64,000 nucleotides of DNA, from assembly GCA_028455995.1 (NCBI GenBank), contig JABELC010000004.1:186001-250000 (forward strand), read 5' to 3'. The position numbers and the translations under genes were made by a program. Of this stretch, positions 20,313 to 32,299 are shown in pieces. The notes under the pieces were generated by a model that worked only from the letters and a program-made list of their open reading frames with translations, did not search any database and had not been told where the DNA came from. The DNA comes from Scleromitrula shiraiana. Lineage: Eukaryota; Ascomycota; Leotiomycetes; Helotiales; Sclerotiniaceae. Every line of letters begins with the position of its first letter. Position 1 is the first letter of the stretch.

Positions 20313-21121
20313 AAACCAACAATTCCCACTCGAATTGCGGAATTACCTCAAAAATGGATCCTCCACCACGTCGACGTCGACCCTGTCCCAGAATCGCCTG
20401 GCAAATGCAATGGATGGTATTGGCTCAAAAGATGGTTCAGAACCCCTCTCGACCTTCGCGGGAGCATGATCCAACTTCGACACTACAATAAACAGCCCTA
20501 CCTAGCTGTTCTCTGTTTACTTCTACCATATCCCTCGTGGTATTTCCAATTACCTGCTCCCGTATCTCCTTCTCTTATAGCATAGCAACAAATGAGGATT
20601 TATACTATTCTCGTCAACGTTTTCATACCAATAATCGCAACATACATATCTGGGCACTCCACGATACATCGCTTCGATCTATTTATCGAATGTACGAGAT
20701 TTTGATAATGGGCGATTATGCATCATTGGGTAGTGAAACGGGATATTTTTGGCGATATACCTAGAAGAGATGGAATTTGTGTTTTATTCCTGATCCAAAG
20801 GATCCTGATCCGATCCGATATGCAATTCTTGCATGCATTGTAGAAGAGTTGGTTTGTGCTTTTAAGTGGATATTATCTCTAGGGATGCGTCGAAATAGAT
20901 AGAATCTCAATGTGAGCGATGATGAGGTATGGCCTCCATATACGCCTGTCGAAGGACCTGATCAGACACGGCTTGTCCCACCTACTGAGCCAGCGATATT
21001 GCAGGATTTACCTTTGGAGATAGTGCTTGATGGGAAGTTAGTTCTCGAAGAGCGTGGGCTCAGTGAAGATGGGGGGAAGCGAAATATCGTCACAGATGTG
21101 GGCTGCTTCTATACCGTATGA
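20313..21121 (+). pseudogene. Decayed gene of unknown fungal membrane-protein family
   Basis: Protein-like sequence runs along the plus strand through changing frames. Frame A from 20313 reads IAELPQKWILHHVDVDPVPE, then CNGWYWLKRWFRTPLDLRG, and a hydrophobic YLAVLCLLLPYPSWYF. It is cut by a TAG at 20583, resumes with MRIYTILVNVFIPIIATYIS and ends near 20703. The sequence then jumps to another frame with MYEILIMGDYASLGSE, a TAG at 20762, CFIPDPKDPDPIRYAILACI, a further TAG at about 20897, and SDDEVWPPYTPVEGPDQTR to the end at 21121. The segments fit end to end as one protein with several short membrane segments. Three nonsense codons and at least one frameshift make it a pseudogene. I do not know the intact family's function. 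Confidence 0.55.
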
Positions 21122-22599
21122 TGGATGGGCTTCGTTCGGCCAGGATAATATTTGCAGGAGATACCCGAAATTCGACACTCTATCAATTCTGCCCCTCGGA
21201 GGCGTACAGATGGTTTTCACAAATCAAATCAAGCAGGATAGCCACCGAATCACTCATTTGAACTCAGTCTCCACCTTTCGCCTCCTTGAGGCGTCCGTAA
21301 TTCCCTCGCAACTTAGTCTCTAGAGCCGCATTCCAAGGGAACCGCACGCACGATGATAGTTTCTTTGTCTCCTTGGAACGGGACTATGTCCTATTTCCGA
21401 GCTTCCTCGAACAGCCTCTCCTTGGATTTTCGAGTCGTGAATAAATTCATCTCATCTCATCTCATCTCATCTCTTCTCTTCATTCGTCCAGTGTAATGCA
21501 AAGCCCATTTTCTTCTTTGCTACCTTCCCCATAGCTTCATGCACCGGGGCGTTTATCTCATCGGTCATGCGAAGTCCATTCTGCATGAACCGTGTAATCT
21601 AATGTAATCTAATCGAGATATCCAGTCGTCTTGCCAATTTTAGAAATACACAGGAGACTGCGAGGGAGGAACCCCCCAGACTTAGTACGTTACTTCGACG
21701 GGGGCAAAAGCAACCGCAATCGCAACCGCAGTCAGGAATGCACTATCTATTGATTATTCATTTCCTTGTCGAGCTCCCGCAATCCAAACCTGCGATCGAT
21801 GGATTGGCATAGATGCCCTCTTGTGGGTAGATATGCATCGAGAGAACTGGGCCCATCAATGACCCGCTAGGTATATACATGATAATAGTACGTACCCCAT
21901 ATTTCCTCATCCAAAGGATTTGTCTGTTCTCCGTGTTCATTCTGTCATACATAATGGAGACTGAGACTCGGATAATATAATACTTTGTCACGTTGGCTTT
22001 GTATTCAATTAATCAATCAATCAATAAATAAATAAATAAAATGAAGATACTTAGAATAACATGCAATGAAGGGAGTGAGTTAACTCTCATTCCATCAACC
22101 ACTCAAACTCAATCAATCAATCATTCATTCATCAAGCTTTCGAAGAAAATTTTGTATATAAGCAAGATTTCACTTTTCATTTCCATTTACATGTATGTAT
22201 GGTATGTATGCAGTCTATGAAATAAAACGACTACCCAGAATAGAACACCTAGAATATCCAGACGATATATTACTATGCATGAAAATGGGAATAAAATTGG
22301 TACCGAGAAAAAAACAGATGATGACTCTTTGAATAGAGACATCAAGTGTATGATTGTATGTATACATAATAATAATAAATAAAAAAAAGGCTCGCCTCGC
22401 GAGAACGAAACGAATTTCTCTTCTCCTATCCTATCCTCTAATTGACTTGACTGAACAGATTCTTGTTTTATCTTTTGACTTTTGAAAAAAAAATAAAAAT
22501 AAAAAATAAAAACAATATCCAAACGACTTGATTTATGATTCGTTCGTTGATCATTCATATCCAATATCTCTCCGACCGTCAAATGCAACTCCAATCCAT
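21122..22599. other. Intergenic, 1,478 bases
   Basis: Contains a (CTCAT)n run near 21448-21474, (AATC)n/(AAAT)n around 22006-22040, and a poly-A-rich stretch at 22480-22512. It is the 3' flank of the DUF1996 gene. No gene seen. Confidence 0.5.
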
Positions 22600-24387
22600 C
22601 TAAGCCCTAACACGTCGTCCCAAATGTCTATGTGCGTGGCCCCGAGCCCGCTTAACCATCTTCGGGCTCTCCGTCTCCACGGCATCCACGTCGCTCGCCG
22701 ATACGGTAACGGTCTCATAAGCGACAATGTGTGAGACCTCTGTAACCAGCGCCGTTACCACTTTGTCGCCGTCCTTGACGGTGACGATGGTTGTGGGGAT
22801 TGTGTCGCTGACTGGGGCAGCGGCGGAGGTTTGGTGGTTGTTGTGGTGGGTTTTTGTGGGGGTGGTTTTGGAGGAGGAGGAGGAGGAGGAGGAGGATGAG
22901 ACAGATGCGGAAGAAGCGGATTCGGATGCGGATGCGGATGCGGAAGAGGCGGATTCGGACGAGGCAACATACGAAGGGGCAGCTGGGGATGAGACAACTG
23001 GGGATGAGACAGCCGATGAACCCGCAACAGGTACGGAAATAACACTAGAAGCATTCAAGGCAACACTCGAAGCGACGCTGCCAGCTGCTTTGGAAGTCGA
23101 AGCCACAGTGGAAGAATTCGTCGAACTAGCATGTCCAGGCACAACATTAACACCCCATGGACCAATAGGATTATTACCAGGTAATTTCTCCATGGTTCCG
23201 GTGATGACTTCGTCGATAGGACAGACGATGTTGCAGGAATCGGAGGGATTGTTTAGACCGCCGATTAGGCCGGGGCATTTGTCCATTCCGGAGTCACCAG
23301 CGTTGCAGTTGTCGATTATTTGTTGGAGGGTTTCGGGGTCCCAGCCGGAGATCTGTGGTGGGGAGGGAGGTTAGTATTTTGTATGACGAGGGTATGGTGT
23401 CATGGGATATGGTGTGATGATACGATTAGAATAAAAAATGACTTACAAAATCGGCATGTAAACCATAACCAGTTTGATCACCCATAGACAAAACAAAAGG
23501 TTGCTTTCCTTGACCAGGAGTCCACATATCCTTGAACAACAGTGTATTCCAATAAACCTCATAAAAGATATGAGGAGTATGAACCCAACCTTTAGGACAA
23601 TTTCCATTGGTAGGCCAATCCATATTCTCCTTATAGTTATCCAAGCCCTTGGTAGGATCATAGCATGAAGGGAAATGAATATCGGCTCGAAGAGGTGATG
23701 CATAACCATCGCAATTTTGATCCGGGAATCCTACACCTGCTGCCTCGTTTTGGGGGTCTTGAATTCCGGCGCCGTGGAGACCGTCGGAGTTGGGTGGGTA
23801 GAGTGGAGCGGATGTGCTGCTTCGGGGACAGGTAAATTGGATGGGTTGAGGTGTTCCTTGGGACTTGTCGACGATTGATCTACCTCCTGTAGCGGGTGGG
23901 GTTCGAAGGAATGGGTCTCCAACGAACATTCGATGCCCTGGTTGGAAAGCGGTAATTTTATCGGTGGTTGGTTCAAAGCTGAGGAAGATATTAGTATAGA
24001 TATATAAATGTTGATATAGATCGGTAAAACTTACAAGTAGTAGACATTCATATAGAACATAGGAACAGAAGTCAAACTACCATTCTTGGGATCCTGGAAA
24101 TACAACGTAGGAGTCCAATAATTACTCTTATCATTCTTGACAAGCGAAGAAGTACAGTTTGATTCCAAAGCGGTATTATCACCCATAGTCAAAGCAAAGT
24201 TACTTCCACCTTGAACGGCATGAACATGACCTGAAGCACTTCCAGGACTAATAATAGGATCCATACGTCCACTAACGAGAGGACCATTTCCATAAAAGTG
24301 ATTGACAGCGAATGTTCGTTGAGTTGCAGAGTATGCTGATGCTGATGCAGCGAATGTAGCCCAAAGGGCTGATTTTGAGTAAACCAT
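22600..24387 (-). CDS. Secreted DUF1996 protein with Ser-rich C-terminal region
   Basis: Three exons on the minus strand, 24387-24035, 23978-23447 and 23352-22600, give 545 aa. Residues 1-19 (MVYSKSALWATFAASASAY) form a signal peptide. The DUF1996 domain follows with its usual words: NHFYGNGPLVSGRMDPIISP and SGHVHAVQGGSNF, HRMFVGDPF in exon 2, then CYDPTKGLDN and PHIFYEVYWNT, and LSMGDQTGYGLHADF at the splice to ISGWD. A Cys-rich segment (NCNAGDSGMDKCPGLIGG, CNIVCPIDEV) closes the domain. The last 150 residues are Ser/Ala/Thr-rich, with an eight-Ser run and a His/Lys patch, like the O-glycosylated stalks of fungal wall proteins. The role of DUF1996 is unknown. Secretion and wall association are inferred. 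Confidence 0.93.
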
Positions 24388-25751
24388 TTTGAATGATAGA
24401 TTTCCTCTTTTTAAGTGTGTTGAAGTGAAGTTATGTAAACTTGTAAGTAGTGAAATATGTAAATTGAATGGATGGTAAAGACTGCTGAGGATGATATTTT
24501 GGTGAATAGAATATTTGCTTTCGAAGCCTATAGGATTGTTGAGAAATGATTCAAAAAAACACAAGAGTTACTTGACTCGATTGTTATGTTTTCTTTTGTG
24601 GGTGATATCAAAAGTAAATGTAAATCTCTGTATCAACAGAAAAGATAGAATAGAATGAATGGCAACAGCAGAGTAGCTCTGAGCAAAAGAGTAAAAGATT
24701 GAATTGTATAAAGGAATGTGATTGTACGAATGTACAAGAAAAGGGTAGAGAGAGAGAGAGAGTATCAAGGTCAAATGAAGGTGATGATAGTGGAAGAGAG
24801 TGAGTGTGAATTAAAAAAGAATTTGAAGAATAAGAAGGGAAAGGAAGCTTATATGACTAAATTATTTAATATTGTCATATCGTCACACTAACGCATATTG
24901 CAGTCATTGAATAAAATATTATTTTTTATTATAATATTACTAATATTTTAAACGGTATTTTAAAAGACATATGATAATTTTGTCAATATAGTAAATTAAA
25001 TTGAATGAATACCTAGTAATAAATATGCAGAGTATGACTGGAGAAATTTTGCGAGACAACTGGGAAGAGACTAAGACCTAAGAGATATTAGCATGGCTTT
25101 ATTGTTTTATATATATAATATCACATAATATAATATAATTCGTTTTCATTGCAACTACCGCCAATGAGTTGGTGTGGTTGTTGATTGAATAGATAGAAAA
25201 TCTCATGTTCATTGTTTGTTGATATGATTACTTACTGTAGTATAGTATAGTGTAGTATAGTATATTATAGTAATAAATCGATAACATGTACAGTCCATAT
25301 CCATTTCCACTTCCACTTCCACTTCCTCTTCCTCTTCCACTTTATTCAGTAATACAAAATCTAGATGAATATCCCATCCCATATTGAAAGGTAGCGCTAC
25401 AGTTATTAAGGGGGGGAAAGGGATCGGAAAGTAAGATCCATGGCAGATAGTGGAGTAAGATACTATGTAGATGTACCTGACTAGTGAACTACCTTGGTAG
25501 GGGGTAGATCAATCCACATCTCTTGTGAAATTTTCCAACGTCAGTACTTATTACTATACAATACCAATAACAATACCAATACCAACACTGTACACTGCTG
25601 GCATCCAAAGTTCCAAACCCCTCAATCACCAAAACTCAAACTTCTAGACCCCACTCCTCCCGTCCGTTCGACCAATCTGACAGTTAGCCAAGGGTGATTC
25701 AAGCCATGTCATCGCGCTCGGATAAAGATCCGATCATACGTTTATTTGGTT

Positions 25752-25818
25752 CATCCTATCCCATCCTATCCTATCCTATCCTATCCCTATTCTATCCTAT
25801 CATATCCTATCCTATCCC
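25752..25818. repeat. (TATCC)n microsatellite
   Basis: Imperfect pentamer repeat of TATCC/CATCC units over about 67 bases, with a few substitutions. Confidence 0.85.
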
Positions 25819-26129
25819 CTTTTGAAACAGAATCTACGGAAAGTTATCCAATCATTTTTTTAATTTAACCCCGTTTCATTTATTTTTGCATCCCCCTTCC
25901 CCCGTCTTTTTAAGGAGGTGAGGTCATGAATAAATCGATCGTTTCGTTGGTTCTATAATAATAACCCTGGAATGAAATGATAATTTAAAAAATATTTTAA
26001 GCTTAGACTTTTGGAATCTTCTTATGCGGGTTTCGGAATATGCATTATGCAACATAATTTCCTTGCGCCTCTTCAAGGCTTGGCTTATCCATCAGGTGTT
26101 TTGATTCGTTCGTTCAATTTGTACTAAAG

Positions 26130-26720
26130 GAGAACTACTAGAATATAATCTAGAACTTGAATATATACTAATGAAAGATTGATTGAAATTCTAAAAAGAA
26201 TTATAACTTGAATATTAATGATTTAATAACTTGAAGTTAATTCTAGTAGTACTAGTAATAATACAGTACTAGTCTGAGTACTAGTAATTTATAACTTGAA
26301 ATAAAAAATTAACTTGAATTTATTATTATTACTAGTAAAAAATACTAAAATATATATTTTTTTAATTTTTAATTTTATTAATATAATTAATTTTTTTATT
26401 AATTATTTTTTATATTATATTAAGTTTTAATATTAAATTTTAATAATATTATTTCTTTTAAAAGATATAAAAATATTTTTAAAATTATTAAAGAAATTTT
26501 TTGAATTTTAATATTCATTGATAATATTAAATATATAATTTAATAATTTTATTAATATCAAAATTTAAATATTTCAAGTTATTACTAGTAATAATAAAAT
26601 ATTATTAATATTAATGACTCGAAAATTATTAAATTTTAAAAAAATAATAAAATTAACTTGAAATTAAAGTATAATTTTGAGGTTTTTTAATTATTTACAC
26701 GTATTTCAATTTTAATTTAA
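26130..26720. other. Extreme AT-rich block
   Basis: Almost only A and T, with scattered AACTTGAA/TTCAAGTT and ACTAGTA words. No open frame of note. It resembles RIP-mutated or otherwise degraded repeat DNA, but no parent element can be recognised. Confidence 0.5.
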
Positions 26721-28173
26721 CCGAGCATAATGTATACTAGGAATATAATATCATCATCATATCATTATATCATCATATCATATCATTCTTATATTTATCT
26801 TGTCAAATATTATTTCTGATCATCATCATCATCATATACATCGAGATGAGATCCGTTATTTATAGGGGCTCGACGAGGAAGGGGAATGGGAGTTGGGAAC
26901 CTATCATATTAGATGGGAATGACACGACCAAAAGGCTGTATAGAGGCAAAGAAATGTAATGGGAATGGGAATGGTAAAATCCGTCTTACCAGGAAAACGG
27001 TCAGGGGAATATTAATCCACCGCCTCCTCCTCCTTCTATTTCCACTTCATCGCCTAGGAAGTTCGTTCAAATGAAATCAGCCCTTCGGTTCGGTCTTCCC
27101 CAAATGACGAGGGGGCCACGGCATCAAATAGATAGGTAGACAGGTAGGAGTAATTCCTCATTTCTAGAACGGAACCAAATGTCTCTCATCCGGGTGTTGC
27201 ATAGTTACGTCCTCAAGTGAGCCTCAATTCATTATATCATAACATATCACATCGTATCGAAAAAATAGATAAAAATAAGAATACACGACTTCTCAAGTTA
27301 CTTGTATTTTACATTATTTATTAATCAATAATGAATCTCATAGTACAAACAAGGAAACAAACAACCCAACAAACAAACCAACAAACACTCCAATTCCATG
27401 CAATCCAATCCACACCCCCATCCCCCCAAAATTTAAATCCCCTACCCTTGACCGGCCCGAAAAGACCATTCCATCAATCCTTCAATCGCGGCTGCGCCGA
27501 AAATCTAAGTAAGCTAAGCAATCTCATCACGATGGCCGGATTACAACGTCTTTCCCCCTTGTTAATTGCCAGGTAATATAGGTGGATAGATAATCTACTG
27601 CCGTTGGAAGTGCACTGTATATATCTAATACCGCGCGGGTATGTAGCCGCCGATCGCTGACTGTACTGTATGTGTTGTACTCTCCCAAATTACTTGCGAT
27701 TGATTGCTTTCCATACTAGTATATAGATAGATCAGAATATTTCTTATGTACCTTACTCCCGAGATCAACTCCTTTCCCAACAAAGCAAAACCTACTTTAT
27801 GATAAAACCCTTCATAAATCCATAAAATAAGCAAACCAACAAAAAAAATTTATATATATCCTTTCTTCTTCAAAAACTAATGTACCTAAGCTAACTAGTC
27901 ATACCATACATACCGAACTACTGCACCCAGAAAACTTTGATGTTTGATAATCCTCTAGTTAGGGCTTATCGGGACTCCATTTTTCCTCTCCACATGCTCT
28001 GTATGTCCGTACTTTCGGATGTATGTACCGTACATCGATTGCATGTGGACATTGGACAAAGTTCTAGTTTTAACTTGTGGGTATTCCCCATTCCATCCCA
28101 TCTCCGAGCCATCTCATCCATCTGTATGATTGCATGCCAAGTGCCCCGTCATTACTTAAGGTCTAGACTTTCG

Positions 28174-28205
28174 ACTCTAGACTCTAGACTCTAGACTCTA
28201 GACTC
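28174..28205. repeat. (ACTCTAG)n heptamer repeat
   Basis: About four and a half perfect copies of ACTCTAG, preceded by a diverged GTCTAGACTTTCG copy. Each unit junction creates the palindrome TCTAGA. Confidence 0.85.
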
Positions 28206-28226
28206 CTGATTCGATTCACACATATT

Positions 28227-28290
28227 CCTTTCTTTCTTTCTTTCTCTCTTTCTTTCTTTCTCTCTTTCTTTCTTTCTCTCTTTCTTTCTT
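28227..28290. repeat. (TTTC)n/(TCTC) pyrimidine repeat
   Basis: TTTC tetramers interrupted at regular spacing by TCTC, forming a higher-order unit of TTTC TTTC TCTC. Confidence 0.85.
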
Positions 28291-28349
28291 AGAAATAAAT
28301 TCCATTCAACTTGTTTGTAATCTTATCTTTCACATCTGTCTCTACAATA

Positions 28350-28857
28350 GAGTGTTTTTGCAAAAAAAAATATATACAATATATTGAATATCCGAGTCGC
28401 TAAAACTGTTTAAAAAAGTTAAATCAAATCTATACTTTTATTAATATTCACATTATTGTAAAACAACTACGAAAGTTTAATTTAGACTCGAACTCCAATA
28501 AAATATCTTGTAAAAATCTATAAATAAAATCTATAAATTAAAATATTATTATAAAATATTTTCATGATATTTATAAAAATTATATAGTAAAATTAATTCA
28601 ATTACTACTAGTAATAGTAAATTACTACTACTAGTAGTATTATTATTATAACTTAATTACTAGCATAATAAACTATAATTTATATAAAAATCATTATACA
28701 CAATAAATAAATATTAATATTAGTATCACGATTATTCAATTAATACTAATTAGCATTTATCAATCTTGTCTTTCACTGGCAAGTTCAAGTTATAGTCTTT
28801 TAAGAAAAATCATATCCACTACTAGTATTTTATCTATATTCTTTTGCGAAAACACTC
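28350..28857. mobile_element. TA-flanked terminal-inverted-repeat element, 508 bp, non-coding
   Basis: The left end reads GAGTGTTTTTGCAAAA (28350-28365). The right end reads TTTTGCGAAAACACTC (28842-28857), its reverse complement with a single T/C difference; weaker similarity continues another 10 or so bases inward. A TA dinucleotide directly abuts each end (28348-28349 and 28858-28859), the target-site duplication of Tc1/mariner elements. The interior is very AT-rich and holds no transposase frame, so it is a MITE or a heavily mutated remnant. Insertion lies in a gene-free spacer. Confidence 0.65.
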
Positions 28858-29869
28858 TAATTCTTCCTATTCTTAAGCTCCTAGTAATGACAATTCAATT
28901 CCAAAGGGATGAAAAATCTAGTAAATTACTTCCTTCCGCTGCAGGATGCGGATACTGAAACTCCAGGGATTTTGCATGCTATGCTATGATATGCTGTGGT
29001 GGATGTTATGACTGATTGACTAACGGACTACCAACATAGGTAAATAGATGAATGGATGTCGTGTACATACCTGTGTATTGTGATGGGGCAACGGACGGGA
29101 AGGGACATATTTGTTTATATTTATATTGATATCGGGTAGAAGGTAATTAATCATAATAGATTTTAGATTGGTGAGTCGGGAAGTAGATATTGTTTGTTGG
29201 TTAGGACTTCTTTTGTGATTAATATGGCTTCGGGAGGGTAGGCGTGGTGAGGTGTGAGGTGTGAAGTGTAAGGTATAAGGTGTGAGGTGTAAGATGTGAA
29301 ATTGAGATATTGGTTATGCTGTCCACAGATGTAGTATCACCACTGCACTCAGTTCCATTCAACTACAGATGACGAGAGGAGAAGAGGAGAAGAGGAGGTC
29401 AATTCAACATAGATGAATGGATATATTAACATCTGAATTTTACCTATCTATAGCATCAAAAGCAAAAGCCACAAGCCAAAAAGCCACATGTGAGACTTCC
29501 AAGTACACAAAACAAATTGTATGTATCATCGGAAATGGATAGACAACTCATGTAGCATCTGAGAACATGCAAATACCATGTTGTGATGTACTGATTGGGA
29601 TATAGGTTTTGTCTTGTGGATGTAAGGATGTGAAACCTACTGTTGTGATATTTATGTTGTGATATTTATTTATCATAATCGGGCGTACATCGGGAACCTC
29701 GATAAGATAAGGATAAGGATAAGGATAAGAGAATTTTCCAACATGACTTCAATAAATCAATGTAAACCCCTCATTTGTATCCCCATCTCCCCTCTTCCAA
29801 ACACAGACACAGTCACAACCACAACCAACCACCTCACCCCCAATTAATAAATTCGCCTAATTCCTCACA

Positions 29870-31096
29870 ATGACCACCGCCACTACCACCACCTCACCCC
29901 CCATCCCCATCCCAATAACAATCTTAACAGGATTCCTCGGCTCCGGCAAAACCACCCTCCTCCTCTCCCTCCTTCCTCAACTCCGCGCCCTCAACCCCAC
30001 CTACAAGCTCGCGCTCTTAAAAAACGAATTCGGAGATCTAGCGATCGATTCGCAACTTGCGGCTTCGGGGTCGATTGCGGGCGTTAAGGAGTTGCTTAAT
30101 GGGTGTATCTGTTGTAATTTGGTGGGGAGTTTGAGTGGGGCATTGGAGGAGTTGGAGGCGGTTAATATGAGTTCGGAAAATGGGGGGACGAGAACAGGAA
30201 CAGAAGAGGGAAAGGAAAAGGAAAAGAACAAATTAAATAGGATTGTAATCGAAACATCGGGGTCCGCATTTCCCGCTACGTTGGCGATGGAGGTCCAGCG
30301 CATAGCGCGCCAAACAGGTGGGAAATATATCCTAGATGGTGTAATCAACGTGATTGATGTGGAAAATTGGAAAGGCTACGAAGACACCAGTTACACGGCG
30401 AAAATACAAGCGCGGTATACGGATCTAGTGGTTTTTAACAAGTGGGAGGATGTAGGGGAGAGGAGGTGGGAGGAATGTTTGGATCGGTTGGGGGATTTGG
30501 AGGGGGTGGTTGTGCCGTGGGTTAGGAGTGAGAGGGGACGGGTGGGGGTGGATGTTGTGTTTGGGGTTGATGGGGGGTTGGTGGGAGGGAGGGGGAAGGG
30601 CAAGGAGTTGAGACTGGAGGATTTCGGTGGTAATGGGGAACATAAGTATGAGGATGGGCATGAACATAAACATGATCATCAATCCGAAGTTGAGGTTCTC
30701 TCTCTAACCCTCACGTCCTCATCTTCGCCATCCTCAAACATATCCATCCCCTCTCTCCTTAAGCTTCTTAATACCGCCCCTAGAGATGAAATATATCGCA
30801 TAAAAGCGGTTCTCAACTCCTCAACACCCATTCCCTCTTCAGATCCTACACTCGATCCCCCTTCTACTTCTTCTGAGACTGGGGGGAAATACATTCTCAA
30901 TTGGGCATTTTGCAGATGGACATGTACGCGCATCGATGATATAGAAGTAGAAGGAGAGGGATCACAGGAAATATGTAGAATGACTCTAGTATGCGCACGG
31001 GACGAATCCAGCAAATGGAAGAAACGGATTGAGAGTGGTGGGTTTGTGGAGCTAGAAGGAGGAAAGGGTGATCTGATTGTTAAGAGGATTGCTTGA
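29870..31096 (+). CDS. CobW/P47K-type GTPase, ZNG1-like metallochaperone
   Basis: Single exon, 408 aa, ATG in CACAATGAC context. Walker A GFLGSGKT lies at residues 21-28, the metal-binding CxCC motif (CICC) at 79-82, VIETSGSAFP follows as the switch/Walker B region, and VVFNKWED supplies the NKxD-like guanine motif. The C-terminal half has a His-rich metal loop (HKYEDGHEHKHDHQ) and a CobW_C domain ending in YILNWAFCRWTCTRI. CobW proteins with CxCC are zinc-binding GTPases; ZNG1 passes zinc to methionine aminopeptidase. The assignment to this role is by family. In the region between the CICC and the Walker B strand there is an inserted Gly/Lys/Glu-rich loop. Codon use shifts from C-rich at the 5' end to G-rich later, but the frame is intact. 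Confidence 0.88.
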   Translation: MTTATTTTSPPIPIPITILTGFLGSGKTTLLLSLLPQLRALNPTYKLALLKNEFGDLAIDSQLAASGSIAGVKELLNGCICCNLVGSLSGALEELEAVNMSSENGGTRTGTEEGKEKEKNKLNRIVIETSGSAFPATLAMEVQRIARQTGGKYILDGVINVIDVENWKGYEDTSYTAKIQARYTDLVVFNKWEDVGERRWEECLDRLGDLEGVVVPWVRSERGRVGVDVVFGVDGGLVGGRGKGKELRLEDFGGNGEHKYEDGHEHKHDHQSEVEVLSLTLTSSSSPSSNISIPSLLKLLNTAPRDEIYRIKAVLNSSTPIPSSDPTLDPPSTSSETGGKYILNWAFCRWTCTRIDDIEVEGEGSQEICRMTLVCARDESSKWKKRIESGGFVELEGGKGDLIVKRIA

Positions 31097-32299
31097 GTTA
31101 ATTGGAGAAACCATAAATATGTAAAATCGTATAGAATAGAATAGAATAAAATAAAATAAAATAGGATAGGATAGGATAGGATAGGATAGATACCGAATAT
31201 CTAAATATCTGAATATCGATGACTTAAACAACATATTGAATATCCATATCCCCGCTTTCCTTCCTTGCAATGAGATGAGTGGGTTTAGGAAGTTCAAAAT
31301 GGGGTTTTCAATAATATCTAGGTATGGTATGAATATGTAAAGAGATATTCATTGACGTAACTGATAGAGTAGAATAGGATATAATAAGATGGGAAAGAGA
31401 AACCGAAAGGAATAACGAAATCAGATGGAGATTTATAGATTTCGAATTTCTCTGGATAAGTTGAACAATCAATATAATGCTCATTATAGTTAGATGTACT
31501 AATATTATATTAGTAAATCTATTTATCATTTTCTTGAATCAATGGTGATGTTTTTATATGTGTACAGTCTCTATTAAGATAATTGATAAGTGTTAGGTTT
31601 AGGATCGTTGATAATGATAATTATAATAATGTTATATGAAGTTAATAGGATAAGGTAGAGAGAGAACCTGGGAATTATAAAATATGGGGTACATATGTAA
31701 CGGGTCATTAACTGGACTAGATAAATAGCTAGTGCTGAAGGATGAAAGGAAGAATGACGTCTATATATTCAGATACTTTAATAATTCTACATAACCAACT
31801 AACTAGTAGGAACTAAATAATTAGACTACCCAAGTACCGAACACACAATCAAAATTCATTCTTAAAAAAAAATAGCGCATCTAGTCTCGATATCACAAAG
31901 ATAATAATCTGGATGAGGATTATTGCGTATATGGTTATTACTGCTATATAGGCAACATCAGTGAATAAATCGTTTGGGTTGTCGATATCATGGTGGTGGT
32001 GATTGGAGATGGGGGAGGAGGATGGAGTTGGTTGGGTGGTGTTTGTGTTTGTGTTTGCGGGCGAATTCGAATTCAAATTCGAAGTTCATTGTTGTTGGGA
32101 AATATTGATCAGACATGTCAAGATTTGTTTTTGGATCTCTAGGAGGGAGAATGTTGTATTGGCATCGAGGTTTTGATATGGTTGAGGGGGTAATGGCGAC
32201 ATTGTTGAAGGGTTTCTTTTGACACTTTCTTTTGATAGGTATGTATGTTTGTGGACTTATCTACGAGCGCGGATGAAAGAAAAGAAAGAAAGGGATTAG
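31097..32299. other. Intergenic, 1,203 bases
   Basis: Begins with a (AATAG/AATAA/GGATA)n pentamer run at about 31133-31190. A minus-strand open frame at 32076-31849 encodes one strong membrane segment (VAYIAVITIYAIILIQIIIF), but no ATG starts it; it may be an exon of a small membrane protein or chance. Confidence 0.45.

Larger units (their letters stand above)
24388..29869. other. Long gene-free spacer, 5.5 kb
   Basis: I find no convincing gene here. The sequence consists of short tandem repeats (TATAG near 25236, TATCC near 25752, TTTC near 28227, CTAGACT near 28174), an AT-only-like block at about 26130-26720, a TA-flanked inverted-repeat element at 28350-28857, and less repetitive DNA in between. 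Small plus-strand frames at 27331-27576 and 27937-28194 are low in complexity. The left part contains the DUF1996 promoter, with a GA run at about 24748. Confidence 0.55.

Noticed and set aside
22727..23374. 215-codon plus-strand frame with a Glu/Asp-rich run
   Set aside because: It is antisense to the Ser-rich tail of the DUF1996 gene, whose splice sites and domain are clear. The acidic run is the complement of Ser codons.
27331..28194. Two short plus-strand frames
   Set aside because: Low-complexity Gln/Thr/Pro-rich translation of repeat-like DNA without motifs.
31849..32076. Minus-strand frame with one strong membrane segment
   Set aside because: It starts at a TTG and no in-frame ATG exists; a nearby ATG is in another frame. 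It could be an exon, but no splice site could be fixed.
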